Of a DNA stretch of 64,000 bases, positions 43,200 through 55,700 are shown piece after piece. How positions within the stretch are numbered: the first letter of the stretch is position 1; each line of letters opens with the position of its first letter. Made by a program: the position numbers and the translations under genes. Under the pieces are notes generated by a model that did no database searches, was not told where the DNA came from, and saw only the letters and a program-made list of their open reading frames with translations. This DNA comes from Acanthopleura granulata (Eukaryota > Mollusca > Polyplacophora > Chitonida > Chitonidae): contig JABBOT010000080.1 in assembly GCA_016165875.1 (NCBI GenBank), forward strand, positions 48,938,032 through 49,002,031, written 5' to 3'.

Positions 43200-46100
43200 T
43201 TAGAATGACTTACGTTTTGTATTTTGTAACACGGCGTTATATGATTCACGGTTTCAAATAATTCGAATTTATACTAATGCAAACTTAATCAGTAAGAAAT
43301 TGTTGTGGCCCGAAAATTTGTATGCACCCTGCAGGCGGCATGTGTAAAGATGAACACTGCCGGCTCATGTTATATCCAGATTTGCTGCCAGGCTGAAATC
43401 ATACTGGGATATGTTAATATTGGCAATATACACGCACAATGTTCAAAGTACGTTGCCCGTATTAGACACATGGGGATTTTTAAACCTTTTGGCAATGAAA
43501 TCCTGCTTCCGCTAATCCCTGGTAAGCCACGATATGTTGTGTATCAGACACCAATGTAACATCGACTTTTTATATTACCGATCCAAGCAGATGAATCTAA
43601 ATATTGTGCTAACCCTCATTAAAATCATCTTGCCAAACGTTCGTCTGAGTAAGGAAGAGATAACACACAGCCCCGAACGTGCAAACACGCTCAATAATTC
43701 CTGCTGAGTAGCAGAATGAAGTCCGACGTATTGTGCATTAGAACCCCGACCGGACTGGGTAGTTTACAAGAGTTACAGAGCCATTGCTTCGTCTGGGACT
43801 GACCGCCACAGTGGAGCGGTTACAGCCCGTTCAATGCCGTGCCAAAGTGACTACCAGCCCGGTGGCCATAGCTTGAACGACTATGTCCAGTGTTACATTG
43901 GTCAACAGTGTCCGTGCCTCAAATCACGGTCAATGAATCACATCAAACAAAGGATCTGGCCGAAGGAGCGGAAGAGTGTCTGACCGTCTTATTGTCCGCT
44001 ACCGTTAAAAGGTTATAATTGCTGCCGGTGATGTTGACTTTGGCTTTATAACTCTCTTAGAGTGTCTTTTGATGGGCTTTATCCATCCCTGCTGGACTTG
44101 CCGATGTCGACAGCTTTTCTCATCTGACAGGTGAGAGAATTGCCAGGTAGCGTGCTAACCCGCAACGCTGAGGTACACGGGCCATTGTCATAGGTTATGG
44201 GTTCTGTGACTGCGCGTGCCACATCGAAGGGGCGAGGAATTCCAGGGCTCATCTTGCATAGCGTAATACAGGGTCAGGAATGTTTCCTATGGTGTGTGGA
44301 AACTGGAATACGTGGGGTTGGGGGTGGGAGCGGACTGACCCTGAGGGTAGCATCTGCTGCCAGAACGGGACTTATTTCGGGTGTTTCCCAATAGATGCAT
44401 CCGATAACGAGGAGAAATTTTGCCTTTAGAAATAAAACTTCTGCCTTCCGGCTTTAAAATAAAACGAATTTATTAAAAAGTTTGATATCATCTTTCAAAA
44501 GCTGAATTTACACACTCGATTTAGATTCAAATATAAATTATGCATTTAAGACAAGTATTTAGGTGGCGTGTCTCAAAACAAGATGCATTTGTCAGAAGTT
44601 TAGAAATAACAGTATATGAGAGATTCTTTTACCACGTGGACTTGTCTGAACATCTTTCTTTTATAGGACACCTCTTATACTTGTATCACTGTTTGCATTA
44701 TCGTCATGTGCACCAAATGGCCGGTCTCCTTGTGGCACAGAACCTGTAAGAACACAATCACCATGTGACTCCGTCGAAACATACTATATGAAGGACGCAT
44801 ATAACCTTAAAAGACATTTCCCAATGGGAACATCTGTTACCTAGAAAAATTCAAAACTGATTCAGTCTTGATGAATAGGTATATAGCTACCGCCTTGTAC
44901 GTCTGTGGGTGCTATTGTTCCGCATTTGTGTACCAGATTAAGCCTGAACTTCAGACCTTCCTATAGTTTGTACACTTATATGTATTAACAGAACTGGTCG
45001 TTTTATGTGAAAAGTCACGTCCTATTCGTGATGACGTATAGTGTCATCAACAATTTCTTCACAAGGAGATGAAAACTAATATCATAGAATGGTCAGGGTG
45101 TTGTCAAACGTCTTTCCGAAAAGAAAACGTAGGATGTCCGATGAAATCATGGGGTTGTTGTCCAGTGCCAACCAGATTGGAAACATGTTTCTGTTTCAGC
45201 CTAAAACAAAATATAGATGAATAATGACGTTAAAATGTAGCTAAATTTCCGACATCTTCCTTCATAAAATTACAAGGACATGTGTAATATTAGATGGATC
45301 TGAAGACAATAACCTCCTTCTTGATTTCATGGCGCTGATGAAGACCGTTACCTATTCTGTCGATCGGAACAAAATGAAAATAATGAAACCTATTATTAGA
45401 AGCTACGGGATTCACATTCACTAATCAATAAAAGATTATTAAATTATACCGGTAGCTTTTCTGCCAAAAGATGATGAAGGGAACATTTAACGGTACTTTC
45501 AGCTAATTTTAGACTTCTTGCGCCAAGGTTACATGTAATACATGTAGCCTGTTTCAGTGGGGACAAATTACTACTTATCATGTTAATTACGACTGTTTTA
45601 AAGGGTGTTCTTAATCTGTTGAGATCTAAACTGGTTCTTTATGCACATTTAAAGTTGTCAGTTTAAAACAAAATTGCGAATTTGTTTATTCTCTCTTCGT
45701 GGTGTCTCACTGTTTATTTACGTTAATTTGGAGTCCGGCATGAGTACACCTATTCGTAATACTGGTAGAAAAACTCAGCGGAGGCTTGCGCGTTTGGAAA
45801 TGAGTTTCTACTTGTATGTTTCTTAACATGGAGTGGTCCGCCAAGAAGCTAACACATAAATCAAGAGTAACTCGTGAATCTGCCAAATGAAAGTTTTCGC
45901 AAGCAACACAAGCAACTGATATCAACAGAAAGCTCTCTCCTTCAGCCAACAGTAGAACGAACTTAACCCCCAGTGAACCAAAAAAGTACACGTTTTCCAT
46001 GTTCCAAATGGTGCTGTACGACTAAAGCGTAGTGTAGGCCTACAAAGAGGTAATGAGGGCGTTTGGCAGATCCTCTACTGCTGTACACACACAGGTGTTC

Positions 46101-46730
46101 TGACACATTCCTAATCCAATCCAGACCCAGGTATCACGACTGGACAATTGATGACCCGACCGATACTCTCATTGACAAAAAGAAACGTGTTCGACAAAGA
46201 TACTGTTTGTATCAAAGGACGAAAACCTACCTCCCTGTTGTTCTCAACAAGGATTCCCCGGGTTCAAATATGTGTTGAATTGAGAGATACACTGTGTCAG
46301 ATTGTCCTCAAACAGGTTCTGGTAATGGCCAAACACCCAACTCTTCAGTCGCTAATTAAAGATACACACGGCTGCCACTCTATCTAATTTGACATCCGAT
46401 CTCTGTGTGTACTGTAAGCAGTTAGCTGCATAGTTCCTGAACTACACCATTAAAGAGGCAGGCATGCGTATAGAGTGTACCAGCGACGAACACTCATGGG
46501 AAACCAGATAGGTTACAGACAAATGGCTCAGACCTGTCATTAAAGTGGTGACGAAAGCGTCGTATTACAATTCACACTGGACGATATAAAGTGAATAATA
46601 ATACTTGGAATCGTGGTGTACATATCAGAGCACTTGATTTGAAGCCGGTTAAGGCCAACAGCGTACACACATACCATCGTATTATCGTACGACTACGGAA
46701 CAAGGTGAAGGAAAGGTGTAATGAAGCGAT
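43200..46730. other. Gene-poor stretch right of the HES gene
   Basis: Several ATG-led frames of 60-97 codons occur on both strands, but none shows family motifs, splice partners or clear coding bias. No arrays were recognised here. Confidence 0.35.
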
Positions 46731-46734
46731 GGAA

Positions 46735-47350
46735 TGAGTGTAGTAATTACCCACACGTTACTCAAGGCGGCCCGAGTAATTGCACACACGTTACTCAGTT
46801 TAATTATTTATATTTTGGATTGGTGTTTTACGCCTTATTCAAGCATATTTTACATATACAACGACGGCCAGAATTATGGGGGGGGGGGAACCGGGCAGAG
46901 TAAGGGGGAAACCCACGACCATCCGCTGGCAGACCTTCCTGCGTAAGGCCGGAGACGAAGCCAGCACGACCCGGACTTGGACTCACAGCGACCGCATTGG
47001 TGGGCGGCTGCTGGGTCATTACGCTGCGCTAGCGCGCTAACCAACTGAGCCACGGAGGTCCCCATATTACTCAAGACGGTTCGAGTAATTACACACACAT
47101 TACTCAAGACGGCCCGAGTAATTGCACACGCGTACTCAAGACTGCCCGAGTAATTACACATACGTTACTCAAGGTGACCCGAGTAATTAGGCCTACATGC
47201 ACCTAAGCAATTACAAACATTTAAGTCAAAGAGGAAGCGAGTAATTACACCGTAGTCAAATAGAAACCAGCTAGGCTAGTTACACATACCTTAGTCAAAA
47301 AGACCCTGATCATAATGAACAGGTAAATTCAAAGAGGAATCCCGCGTAAT
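46735..47350. repeat. 33-bp minisatellite interrupted by a SINE
   Basis: Units of about 33 bp with ACTCAAGACGGCCCGAGTAA followed by TTACACACACGTT occur at 46735-46800 and again from 47064 to about 47350, decaying to the right. The two parts are separated by the SINE at 46803-47062, so the SINE inserted into an existing array. Confidence 0.8.
46803..47062 (-). mobile_element. tRNA-derived SINE, full length, inside a minisatellite
   Basis: Inverted full element: tail-side ATTGGTGTTTTACGCC, a run of ten G inside the body, CTCACAGCGACCGCATTGGT, and the tRNA-like head TAGCGCGCTAACCAACTGAG ending GGTCCCC. It is the best preserved head in the window, with the A box intact. Confidence 0.9.
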
Positions 47351-47964
47351 TACACACTTTATTTTCTCAGGAAATTTTCTTTCATTTTTAACAATTTAAC
47401 AGTATAGTACTTTGGCAATGTCATTCGGGAGAGTCACATTACTTATTCTGTTCAATTAATATCCCACAGAGAATTGTCAAGAATTGAATAATGCAAATCC
47501 AACCCATGTTTCTCACCTCCATTAAAATTACCTGGGTTACAAAATATAAGCCAAGTTAAATTAATATGTAAGACACGTAAGATATGTAAAAGCAAAAATG
47601 TAGAGAAAAAGAAAGAAAGCAACGAATTAATTCGGATCTGTATAGAACTGACCAGGTGACTTTTCAGGGAGATTGTTCGAAGTTTCCACGGCTGGTACAT
47701 GCACTTAGGAAATGGTTCATTCGCAACTCGCCTACTTTTTAAACTCGCCTACTCGCCTACCAGGGGGAATTAGTGGGGTATTAATTCCCAGCGGCCTGCT
47801 TTCGCTGGGATATCTATAGTTCACAGTGGAGCACTCATTCTTTTACACCCGAGAACAGTGTGGGTACCATGGAGGTCATTGCAACACGCCAGTACTGGTT
47901 TGGAATTATTTTGCTTATTTTCTACCCTCGCAGAATCTCAGTGGTTATATTCAGGATAGCCAAA

Positions 47965-48475
47965 CTAAGCAGGAGAGCCAGGGTAACCAAAACAGCCAGG
48001 GTAACCAGAATAGCCAGGGTGACCAGAATAACCAGGGTAACCAAAACAGCCATGGTAACCAGAATAGCCAGGGTAACCAAAACAGCCAGGGTGACCAGAA
48101 TAACCAGGGTAACCAAAACAGCCACGGTAACCAGAATAGCCAGGGTAACCAAAACAGCCAGGGTGATCAGGATAGCCAGGATAACCTAAACAGCCAGGGT
48201 AACCAGAATAGCCAGGGTAACCAAAACAGCCAAGGTGACCAGAACAGCCAGGGTAACCAGAACAGCCAGGGTAACCAAAACAACCAGGGTGATCAGAATA
48301 GCCAGGATAACCAAAACAGCCAGGGTAACCAGAATAGCCAGGATAACCTAAACAGCCAGGGTAATCAGGATAGCCAGGGTAACCAAAACAGCCAGGGTAA
48401 CCAGAATAGCCAGAGGAACCAAAACAGCCAGGGTAACCAAAACAGCCAGAGGAACCAGAATACTCAGGGGAACCA
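47965..48475 (+). repeat. 15-bp repeat (30-bp dimer) encoding Asn-Gln-Ser-Gly in one frame
   Basis: About 34 units of AACCAGAATAGCCAGGGT type. In one plus-strand frame it reads NQNSQG repeats and is open from at least 47826 to the stop at 48491. Because 15 is a multiple of three, all three plus-strand frames and some minus frames also stay open, so openness alone proves nothing. An AG preceded by a pyrimidine stretch (TCTACCCTCGCAG) at about 47931 and a Kozak-like ACCATGG at 47868 could support a secreted, Gln/Asn-rich protein, but no strong evidence exists. Confidence 0.85.
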
Positions 48476-49419
48476 GATTTGTTACAAATAATATCAAAGC
48501 ACCATATTTAAACTCTACAAATGTATAAAGCATAATACGGTAAATAACAAGAAAATCGACTTTTGGGCAAATGTTTTGCTTTTACTTGTTCGCATTGGAC
48601 TGTCTTATAGGGGTGTTTCGAGTTCGAACTCTTTCATCGCTAAAGGCGAGAAAAGCTTTCCTGTGGGCTACCATGTAACCTTCCAAAAATGTTAGGCAAC
48701 CATTTCTGATTACATTTACTATAACAATTATGGAGCTGGTAGTTTTTTAATTTATGATGTTCTTGATTGAAGGAGAGGTCGTTTGTGCCTCCCTAACACG
48801 GCGAGACAGGTGATAGGTAAATTAAAATCAACAAAATTGCTTGACAATTTTCACTAGCCACATGACACAGTTGAACTCTTTTTACCTTCTGCGACAAAAA
48901 AGTTCGAATTCGAAACTCCTCAATTTACCATTAGGACTATAACAACAACGCAACGTTATTTCCTTTCCAAGATATTTCTTTTAACGTCATTATTACAAAT
49001 TACCCTGACCACTAACATTGACAAAAGTGTTTCATACAACATATTATTACAGACAAAAGCAACAGCCTTGTTTCCGTTAATGGCAGACCCTCAAAACGTC
49101 CAGGGGATTACATTTCCTGTCAGTTGTTTAAGATTTACGACGTGCCACAACACTCCGTCGCGCTATTACTTTCCTCATCCACACAGAAAGAAAACCCTAA
49201 CCCAATTTACGAATGTAAAAGGACTCTATCAGTAAACTTAACTTATAAACAAACTTATTTGGCCATAACAAACAGTTATCAGTTTCACATGTTCAGTGGT
49301 GTGAGTATTTGATTGATGCTCACAAAATCTTAGAGCGTGCATAAAAATTATGAACAAACAGCCACACCATCACCATTCGAGTTAAATCATGAATTAATCC
49401 TTTCACAACTGGGTTTACT

Positions 49420-49689
49420 TTGGTGATGTGTGAGACAACCACTTCATCAGCTGTGTTGGCACATTACGTTGTTCAGACATGCATGGAGGTGAACTTTCCA
49501 CGACAAATATGGAGTCATCATGAAAACGAAGGACCCGTAACTACCAGCCACTTGAAAGGATGGCATAGAAAGTTAAAATTCATGAAGGCTCATCCAAACA
49601 TCTTCGAAGTTATCAACATCTTGAAGGAGGAGCACCTCCTCCACTTAACCTCAAATATAGAAACATCGACGACAGTCTTCGCAAACTGA
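49420..49689 (+). pseudogene. Fragment of MULE/FLYWCH-type transposase-derived protein, C-terminal end
   Basis: The open frame contains a conserved-looking block: a Trp-Ser-His-His segment, then HLKGWHRKLK, then AHPNIFEVINILKEE. This pattern (an HLEGWH-type segment followed by a HPN(I/L)-aromatic helix) is typical of the C-terminal part of Mutator-like transposase proteins and their FLYWCH-linked relatives that are common in invertebrate genomes. Only about 85 residues are open. No start, zinc-finger region or catalytic core is visible upstream, so it reads as a decayed or 5'-truncated copy. The recognition is by motif memory, not a search. Confidence 0.55.
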
Positions 49690-50841
49690 AACGCCAGCTG
49701 ATAATGAATAGACCTGAATAGACATTCAGTATGCCGATGAATGTTCATTCTTAATTAAAATGTAATATGTATTACATCTTCTGCTTGTACATACTCTGGA
49801 TGAAAGCATTTCCGGACGTAACTCAGTTGTAGCTACTGAAATGTATTTCCTTTGTGTAAAACCTATGCTTACTTTCTAAGATGTAAATAAAATATTTGAT
49901 GCCAAAGTCATGCACACAGAGCTGGTAAATTTTTTCCTTCAGGCTGAGGTCTGCTAGCATGACCGATACATAAGAAATTTAATGTCACGTAATTTCGCTG
50001 CGGAGTACATTCGCTTGTTTACGGTTGGTCACACTAGTCTCTATACATGTATTTCGGAATAAGAGTTAGTGAAATTATTTTATTGGGACTAACGGTAAAG
50101 ATGTATACTGTAAATGGAATTACGTAAGTAGCGGCTGATAATCTAGCGATAGTTCTGTGCAGTTTTGAGAATTCTTCTTGTCCACGTTTATCGGTAGCAT
50201 GATGTACTCTGTGTAGCCATAGCGCAAGTAGGTTTAATTGATATTTTCATTTTTCTGCCGTAATAATTCAGTAAATTAACTGCAGATTCCCCGTTTTTTT
50301 GGGCAACCAATTGGCCACGGACACCGATTCTAACTCACAGTGCTAGCAGAATGTCGGGGAACCATGGAGGGACAAGTTCTTTAATTCTCCTTTCCTGGGC
50401 CCCCCCCCCCAAAAAAAAAGAGAACAAAAAAGCCACATTCTGAGAACTCATGTGATATTATATGACGTTTGAACAATGTTTCTCGTTTTTGTTAAGTCTA
50501 GGTTCACTAAAACACAATTTCATGGTTGAAATAATTTTTCGCTAACACGTTGATAATCTGCCAACTTGAAATAATTTACCTAAACAAAGTGAATCAATGG
50601 AAACGCTGCATTCCAAGGAAGGTCACTTCTTATTATCTCTCTCAACACAAGTATAGAGGGGTATTCTAGGCCGATTTCCCCCATGAGAATCTGTTTTTAT
50701 TAAACAGATAGGAGAATATACACCCTCTGACTTAGTAGCCATTGAAAAATATTAAAAGAAGGAGATATCCCTTCAGCGCTGGTGTACAGTGTAAAGACCT
50801 ACTTGCATGCCATATTTCAGAAAATATTCTTAATTGAACTT

Positions 50842-51890
50842 CGTCCAAGATGGTCATGAGAGGTGCGCTGATAGCTTATCACCAAGATGGCCATTAGAGG
50901 TGCGCTGATAGCTTATCACCAAGATGGCCATGAGAGGTGCGCTGATAGCTTATCGCCAAGATGGCCATTAGAGGTGCGCTGATAGCTTATCACCAAGATG
51001 GCCATTAGAGGTGCGCTGATAGCTTATCGCCAAGATGGCCATGAGAGGTGCGCTGATAGCTTATCACCAAGATGGCCATGAGAGGTGCGCTGATAGCTTA
51101 TCGCCAAGATGGCCATGAGAGGTGCGCTGAAAGCTTATCACCAAGATGGCCATGAGAGGTGCGCTGATAGCTTATCACCAAGATGGCCATGAGAGGTGCG
51201 CTGAAAGCTTATCACCAAGATGGCCACGAGAGGTGCGATGATAGCTTATCACCAAGATGACCATGAGAGGTGCGCTGAAAGCTTATCACCAAGATGGCCA
51301 TGAGAGGTGCGCTGATAGCTTATCACCAAGATGGCCATTAGAGGTGCGCTGATAGCTTATCGCCAAGATGGCCATTAGAGGTGCGCTGATAGCTTATCAC
51401 CAAGATGGCCATGAGAGGTGCGCTGAAAGCTTATCGCCAAGATGGCCATTAGAGGTGCACTGATAGCTTATCACCAAGATGGCCATTAGAGGTGCGCTGA
51501 TAGCTTATCACCAAGATGGCCACGAGAGGTGCGCTGATAGCTTATCGCCAAGATGGCCATTAGAGGTGCGCTGATAGCTTATCACCAAGATGGCCATTAG
51601 AGGTGCGCTGATAGCTTATCACCAAGATGGCCATGAGAGGTGCACTGAAAGCTTATCGCCAAGATGGCCATGAGAGGTGCGCTGATAGCTTATCGCCAAG
51701 ATGGCCATGAGAGGTGCGCTGAAAGCTTATCACCAAGATGGCCATTAGAGGTGTGCTGATAGCTTATCACCAAGATGGCCATGAGAGGTGCGCTGATAGC
51801 TTATCACCAAGATGGCCATTAGAGGTGCGCTGATAGCTTATCACCAAGATGGCCATGAGAGGTGCGCTGATAGCTTATCACCAAGACCTT
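50842..51890 (+). repeat. 37-bp minisatellite with a CAAGATGGCC motif in each unit
   Basis: About 28 units of GGTGCGCTGATAGCTTATCA plus CCAAGATGGCCATGAGA, very homogeneous, with paired variants (CACC/CGCC, GAGA/TAGA, TAGC/AAGC) that mark subfamilies. Each unit carries CAAGATGGCC, close to the YY1 core AAGATGGC. It lies about 0.9 kb past the caspase stop. Confidence 0.95.
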
Positions 51891-51974
51891 GTAGAGCACA
51901 CGTGTATGTTTGCTCTGAGATCGGCAGAAAATCTCCAATCATTTTCTTCACGACTGAATCTCACTGTGCCAGGG

Positions 51975-52140
51975 AAATTTATTTATTTATTTGATTGGTG
52001 TTTTATGCTATACTCACTTATACGACGACGGCCAGCATTGTGGTGGGTGGAAACTGGGTAGAGCCCTGGGGAAGCCCAAAGCCATCTGCAGGTTGCTGGC
52101 AGACCTTCCACTGGTCACTATGCTGCACTGGCACCACACC
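51975..52140 (-). mobile_element. tRNA-derived SINE, 3' two-thirds
   Basis: Inverted tail AATTTATTTATTTATTTGAT, then GGTGTTTTATGC, CCAGCATTGTGGTGGGTGGA and GCAGGTTGCTGGCAGACCTT. The head is replaced by unrelated sequence. It abuts the 37-bp array within 90 bp. Confidence 0.8.
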
Positions 52141-52196
52141 ATCAAGGTACAACAAGCACAGTAAAACGTGCGTTGTGATCAATGTGATTAAATATC

Positions 52197-52202
52197 TTTA
52201 TT
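52197..52202 (-). terminator. Candidate distal polyadenylation signal of the caspase gene
   Basis: AATAAA on the minus strand about 590 bp after the caspase stop, shortly before the SINE at 51975-52140. A nearer copy lies at 52316-52321. Confidence 0.35.
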
Positions 52203-52315
52203 CAATGTACATGAATGTACAAATAGTATGTACAACTCCGGTATTAAGCCATAATAGTTATTTCAATCAAACATACATGTAAATATACATAAAATACATG
52301 ACATCACAAGACCTC

Positions 52316-52321
52316 TTTATT
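52316..52321 (-). terminator. Candidate proximal polyadenylation signal of the caspase gene
   Basis: AATAAA on the minus strand about 470 bp after the caspase stop at 52792. Confidence 0.4.
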
Positions 52322-52791
52322 TTTGAAGTGGGTTGCTTCCACATCTTAGTAAATTTATATACTTATAGTCCAGTTGTACTTTTGCCCTCGACGCTATGAC
52401 CTCATTAGAGTGAGCCATCCAAACCCAGCGTACGAGGTAATTCATGCCCATCACAACACATCAAGAATAGAGTAATAGCTCTGTCAAAGCTCACATTCAT
52501 GAACAGTTATTGTGATACAATAAACTATCCTGTAACAAGTCTGAATGAAATACATGCAGCTAGGGAAGAACATTCTACCTGGTCAGCCTTCCATCCATCT
52601 TTGACACACTGTTCATGCACATTGGTCATTAAAGTGCACCGCTGGCTTTTCCTGACCAATCAGATCACATGACCAAGGAATTCTCAGAGTTTATACAGGA
52701 AAAGCCGATCCCACGCCTAGCTCACACATTTGTCAGTGTTTGGTACAAAACACATGTAAAAGAAATAAGGGGAGATAATCCAAGACTTGGG

Positions 52792-55700
52792 TTATACCCC
52801 CTTGATGGGAGCGTTGAAATACCAGGGTTTGCGTGTCATTATCACAGGTGCTGGCATCTGGGGTCCCTGGGTGCTGCCCTGGTGACGTGATGCCACTATG
52901 TCATTAACCTAAATGGCAAAATAACAAATGGTGACATGAAGCACTTGAATACCTATGTGGTTGTGAGAGACTAAAGGTTGATCCCGGAGAAGGCTCATTC
53001 CTACATAAGAGGGTTGGGCATGTATGTGACATATCATATTAATTAGTTAGGAAACTGCAGGAAACTATCTGTAATGGCATATAACAGTACATGCTATACA
53101 TGTATTTCAATATTCCATAGGGTAAATGTGTATTACAACACAAAATATGATACAAGGCACATGGGGCTGTGGAATTAAAATGTCCTGAACTGCCCTAAAT
53201 CACCTAAAATTTCACCAACTGAGTTCATTTTTACCACCAAGTTAATGACCTGAAATATTGCTTTTGTTGCTGAAACAGAAGCTTCCAAACAACACCTATT
53301 TAACACGCCTAGAACCTTCCAAACAACACCTATCTAACATGCCCAGAAGCATATCACCCTACCTTCCAAACAACACCTATCTAATACGCCCAGATGCATA
53401 TCACCCTACCTTTCAAACAACATCTATCTAACACGCCCAGAAGCATATCACCCTACCTTCCAAACAACACCTATCTAATACGCCCAGATGCATATCACCC
53501 TACCTTTCAAACAACATCTATCTAACACGCCCAGAAGCATATCACCCTACCTCCCAAACAACACCTATCTAACACGCCCAGATGCATATCACCCTACCTT
53601 CCAAACAACACCTATCTAACACGCCCAGAAGCATATCACCCTACCTTCCAAACACCACCTATTTAACACGCCCAGAAGCTTCCAAACGACACCTATCTAA
53701 CACGCCCAGATGATTCCAAACAACACCTATCTAACACGCCCAGAAGCATATCACCCTACCTTCCAAACACCACCTATCTAACACGCCCAGAAGCATATCA
53801 CCCTACCTTCCAAACAACACCTATCTAACATGCCCAGATGCATATCACCCTACCTTCCAATCAACACCTATCTAACATGCTCAGAAGCTTCCAAACAACA
53901 GCTATCTAACACGCCCAGATACATATCACCCTACCTTCCAAACAACACATATCTAACACGCCCACAAGCATATCACTCTACCTTCCAAACACCACCTATC
54001 TAACACGCCCAGAAGCATATCACCCTACCTTCCAAACAACACCTATCTAACACACCCAGATGCATATCACTCTACCTTCCAAACAACACCTATCTAACAC
54101 GCCCAGATGCATATCATCCTACCTTCCAAACAACACCTATTTAACACGCCCAGAAGCTTCCAAACGACACCTATCTAACACGCCCAGATGATTCCAAACA
54201 ACACCTATCTAACACGCCCAGAAGCATATCACCCTACCTTCCAAACACCACCTATCTAACACGCCCAGAAGCATATCACCCTACCTTCCAAACAACACCT
54301 ATCTAACATGCCCAGATGCATATCACCCTACCTTCCAATCAACACCTATCTAACATGCTCAGAAGCTTCCAAACAACAGCTATCTAACACGCCCAGATGC
54401 ATATCACCCTACCTTCCAAACAACACATATCTAACACGCCCACAAGCATATCACTCTACCTTCCAAACACCACCTATCTAACACGCCCAGAAGCATATCA
54501 CCCTACCTTCCAAACAACACCTATCTAACACACCCAGATGCATATCACCCTACCTTCCAAACAACACCTATCTAACACGCCCAGATGCATATCATCCTAC
54601 CTTCCAAACAACACCTATTTAACACGCCCAGAAGCTTCCAAACGACACCTATCTAACACGCCCAGATGATTCCAAACAACACCTATCTAACACGCCCAGA
54701 TGCATATCATCCTACCTTCCAAACAACACCTATTTAACACGCCCAGAAGCTTCCAAACGACACCTATCTAACACGCCCAGAACCTTCCAAACAACACCTA
54801 TCTAACACGCCCAGAAGCTTCCAAACAACACCTATCTAACATGCCCAGATGCATATCACTCTACCTTCCAAACAACACCTATCTAACACGCCCAGAAGCT
54901 TCCAAACAACACCTATCTAACACGCGCAGATGCTTCCGAACAACACCTATCTAACACGCACAGATGCTTCCGAACAACACCTATCTAACACGCCCAGAAC
55001 CTTCCAAACAACACCTATCTAACACGCGCAGATGCTTCCGAACAACACCTATCTAACACGCACAGATGCTTCCGAACAACACCTATCTAACATGCCCAGA
55101 TGCTTCCGAACAACACCTAACAAGCCCAGATGCTTCCAAACAACACCTGTCTAACACGCCCTGATGCATATCACCCTACCTTTCAAACAACACCTATTTA
55201 ACACGCCCAGAAGCTTCCAAACGACACCTATCTAACACGCCCAGATGCTTCCAAACAACACCTGTCTAACACGCCCTGATGCATATCACCCTACCTTTCA
55301 AACAACACCTATTTAACACGCCCAGAAGCTTCCAAACGACACCTATCTAACAATCCCAGATGATTCCAAACAACACCTATCTAACACGCCCAGAAGCATA
55401 TCACCCTACCTTCCAAACAACACCTATCTAACACGCCCAGATGCATATCACCCTACCTTCCAAACAACACCTATCTAACACGCTGAGAAGCATATCACCC
55501 TACCTTCCAAACAACACCTATCTAAAAGCATCATAACTCTCAGAATCTGGAAAGATAAGGAACTTTGTCATGGACGAAATTATAGATCTTACAGGGTAGT
55601 CACTTATTAGAGGGACACCATGACACTGGGGCTCAGAGATATGAAGTTAGTTTGGTGGCAATTTCTTACTGATAATACAATGAATTAATCCAACGCTTCA

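Noticed and set aside
45707..46000. 97-codon minus-strand frame with a hydrophobic N-terminus and a nearby AATAAA
   Set aside because: No recognisable domain, no splice partners, and composition is not clearly coding; the AATAAA alone is weak.
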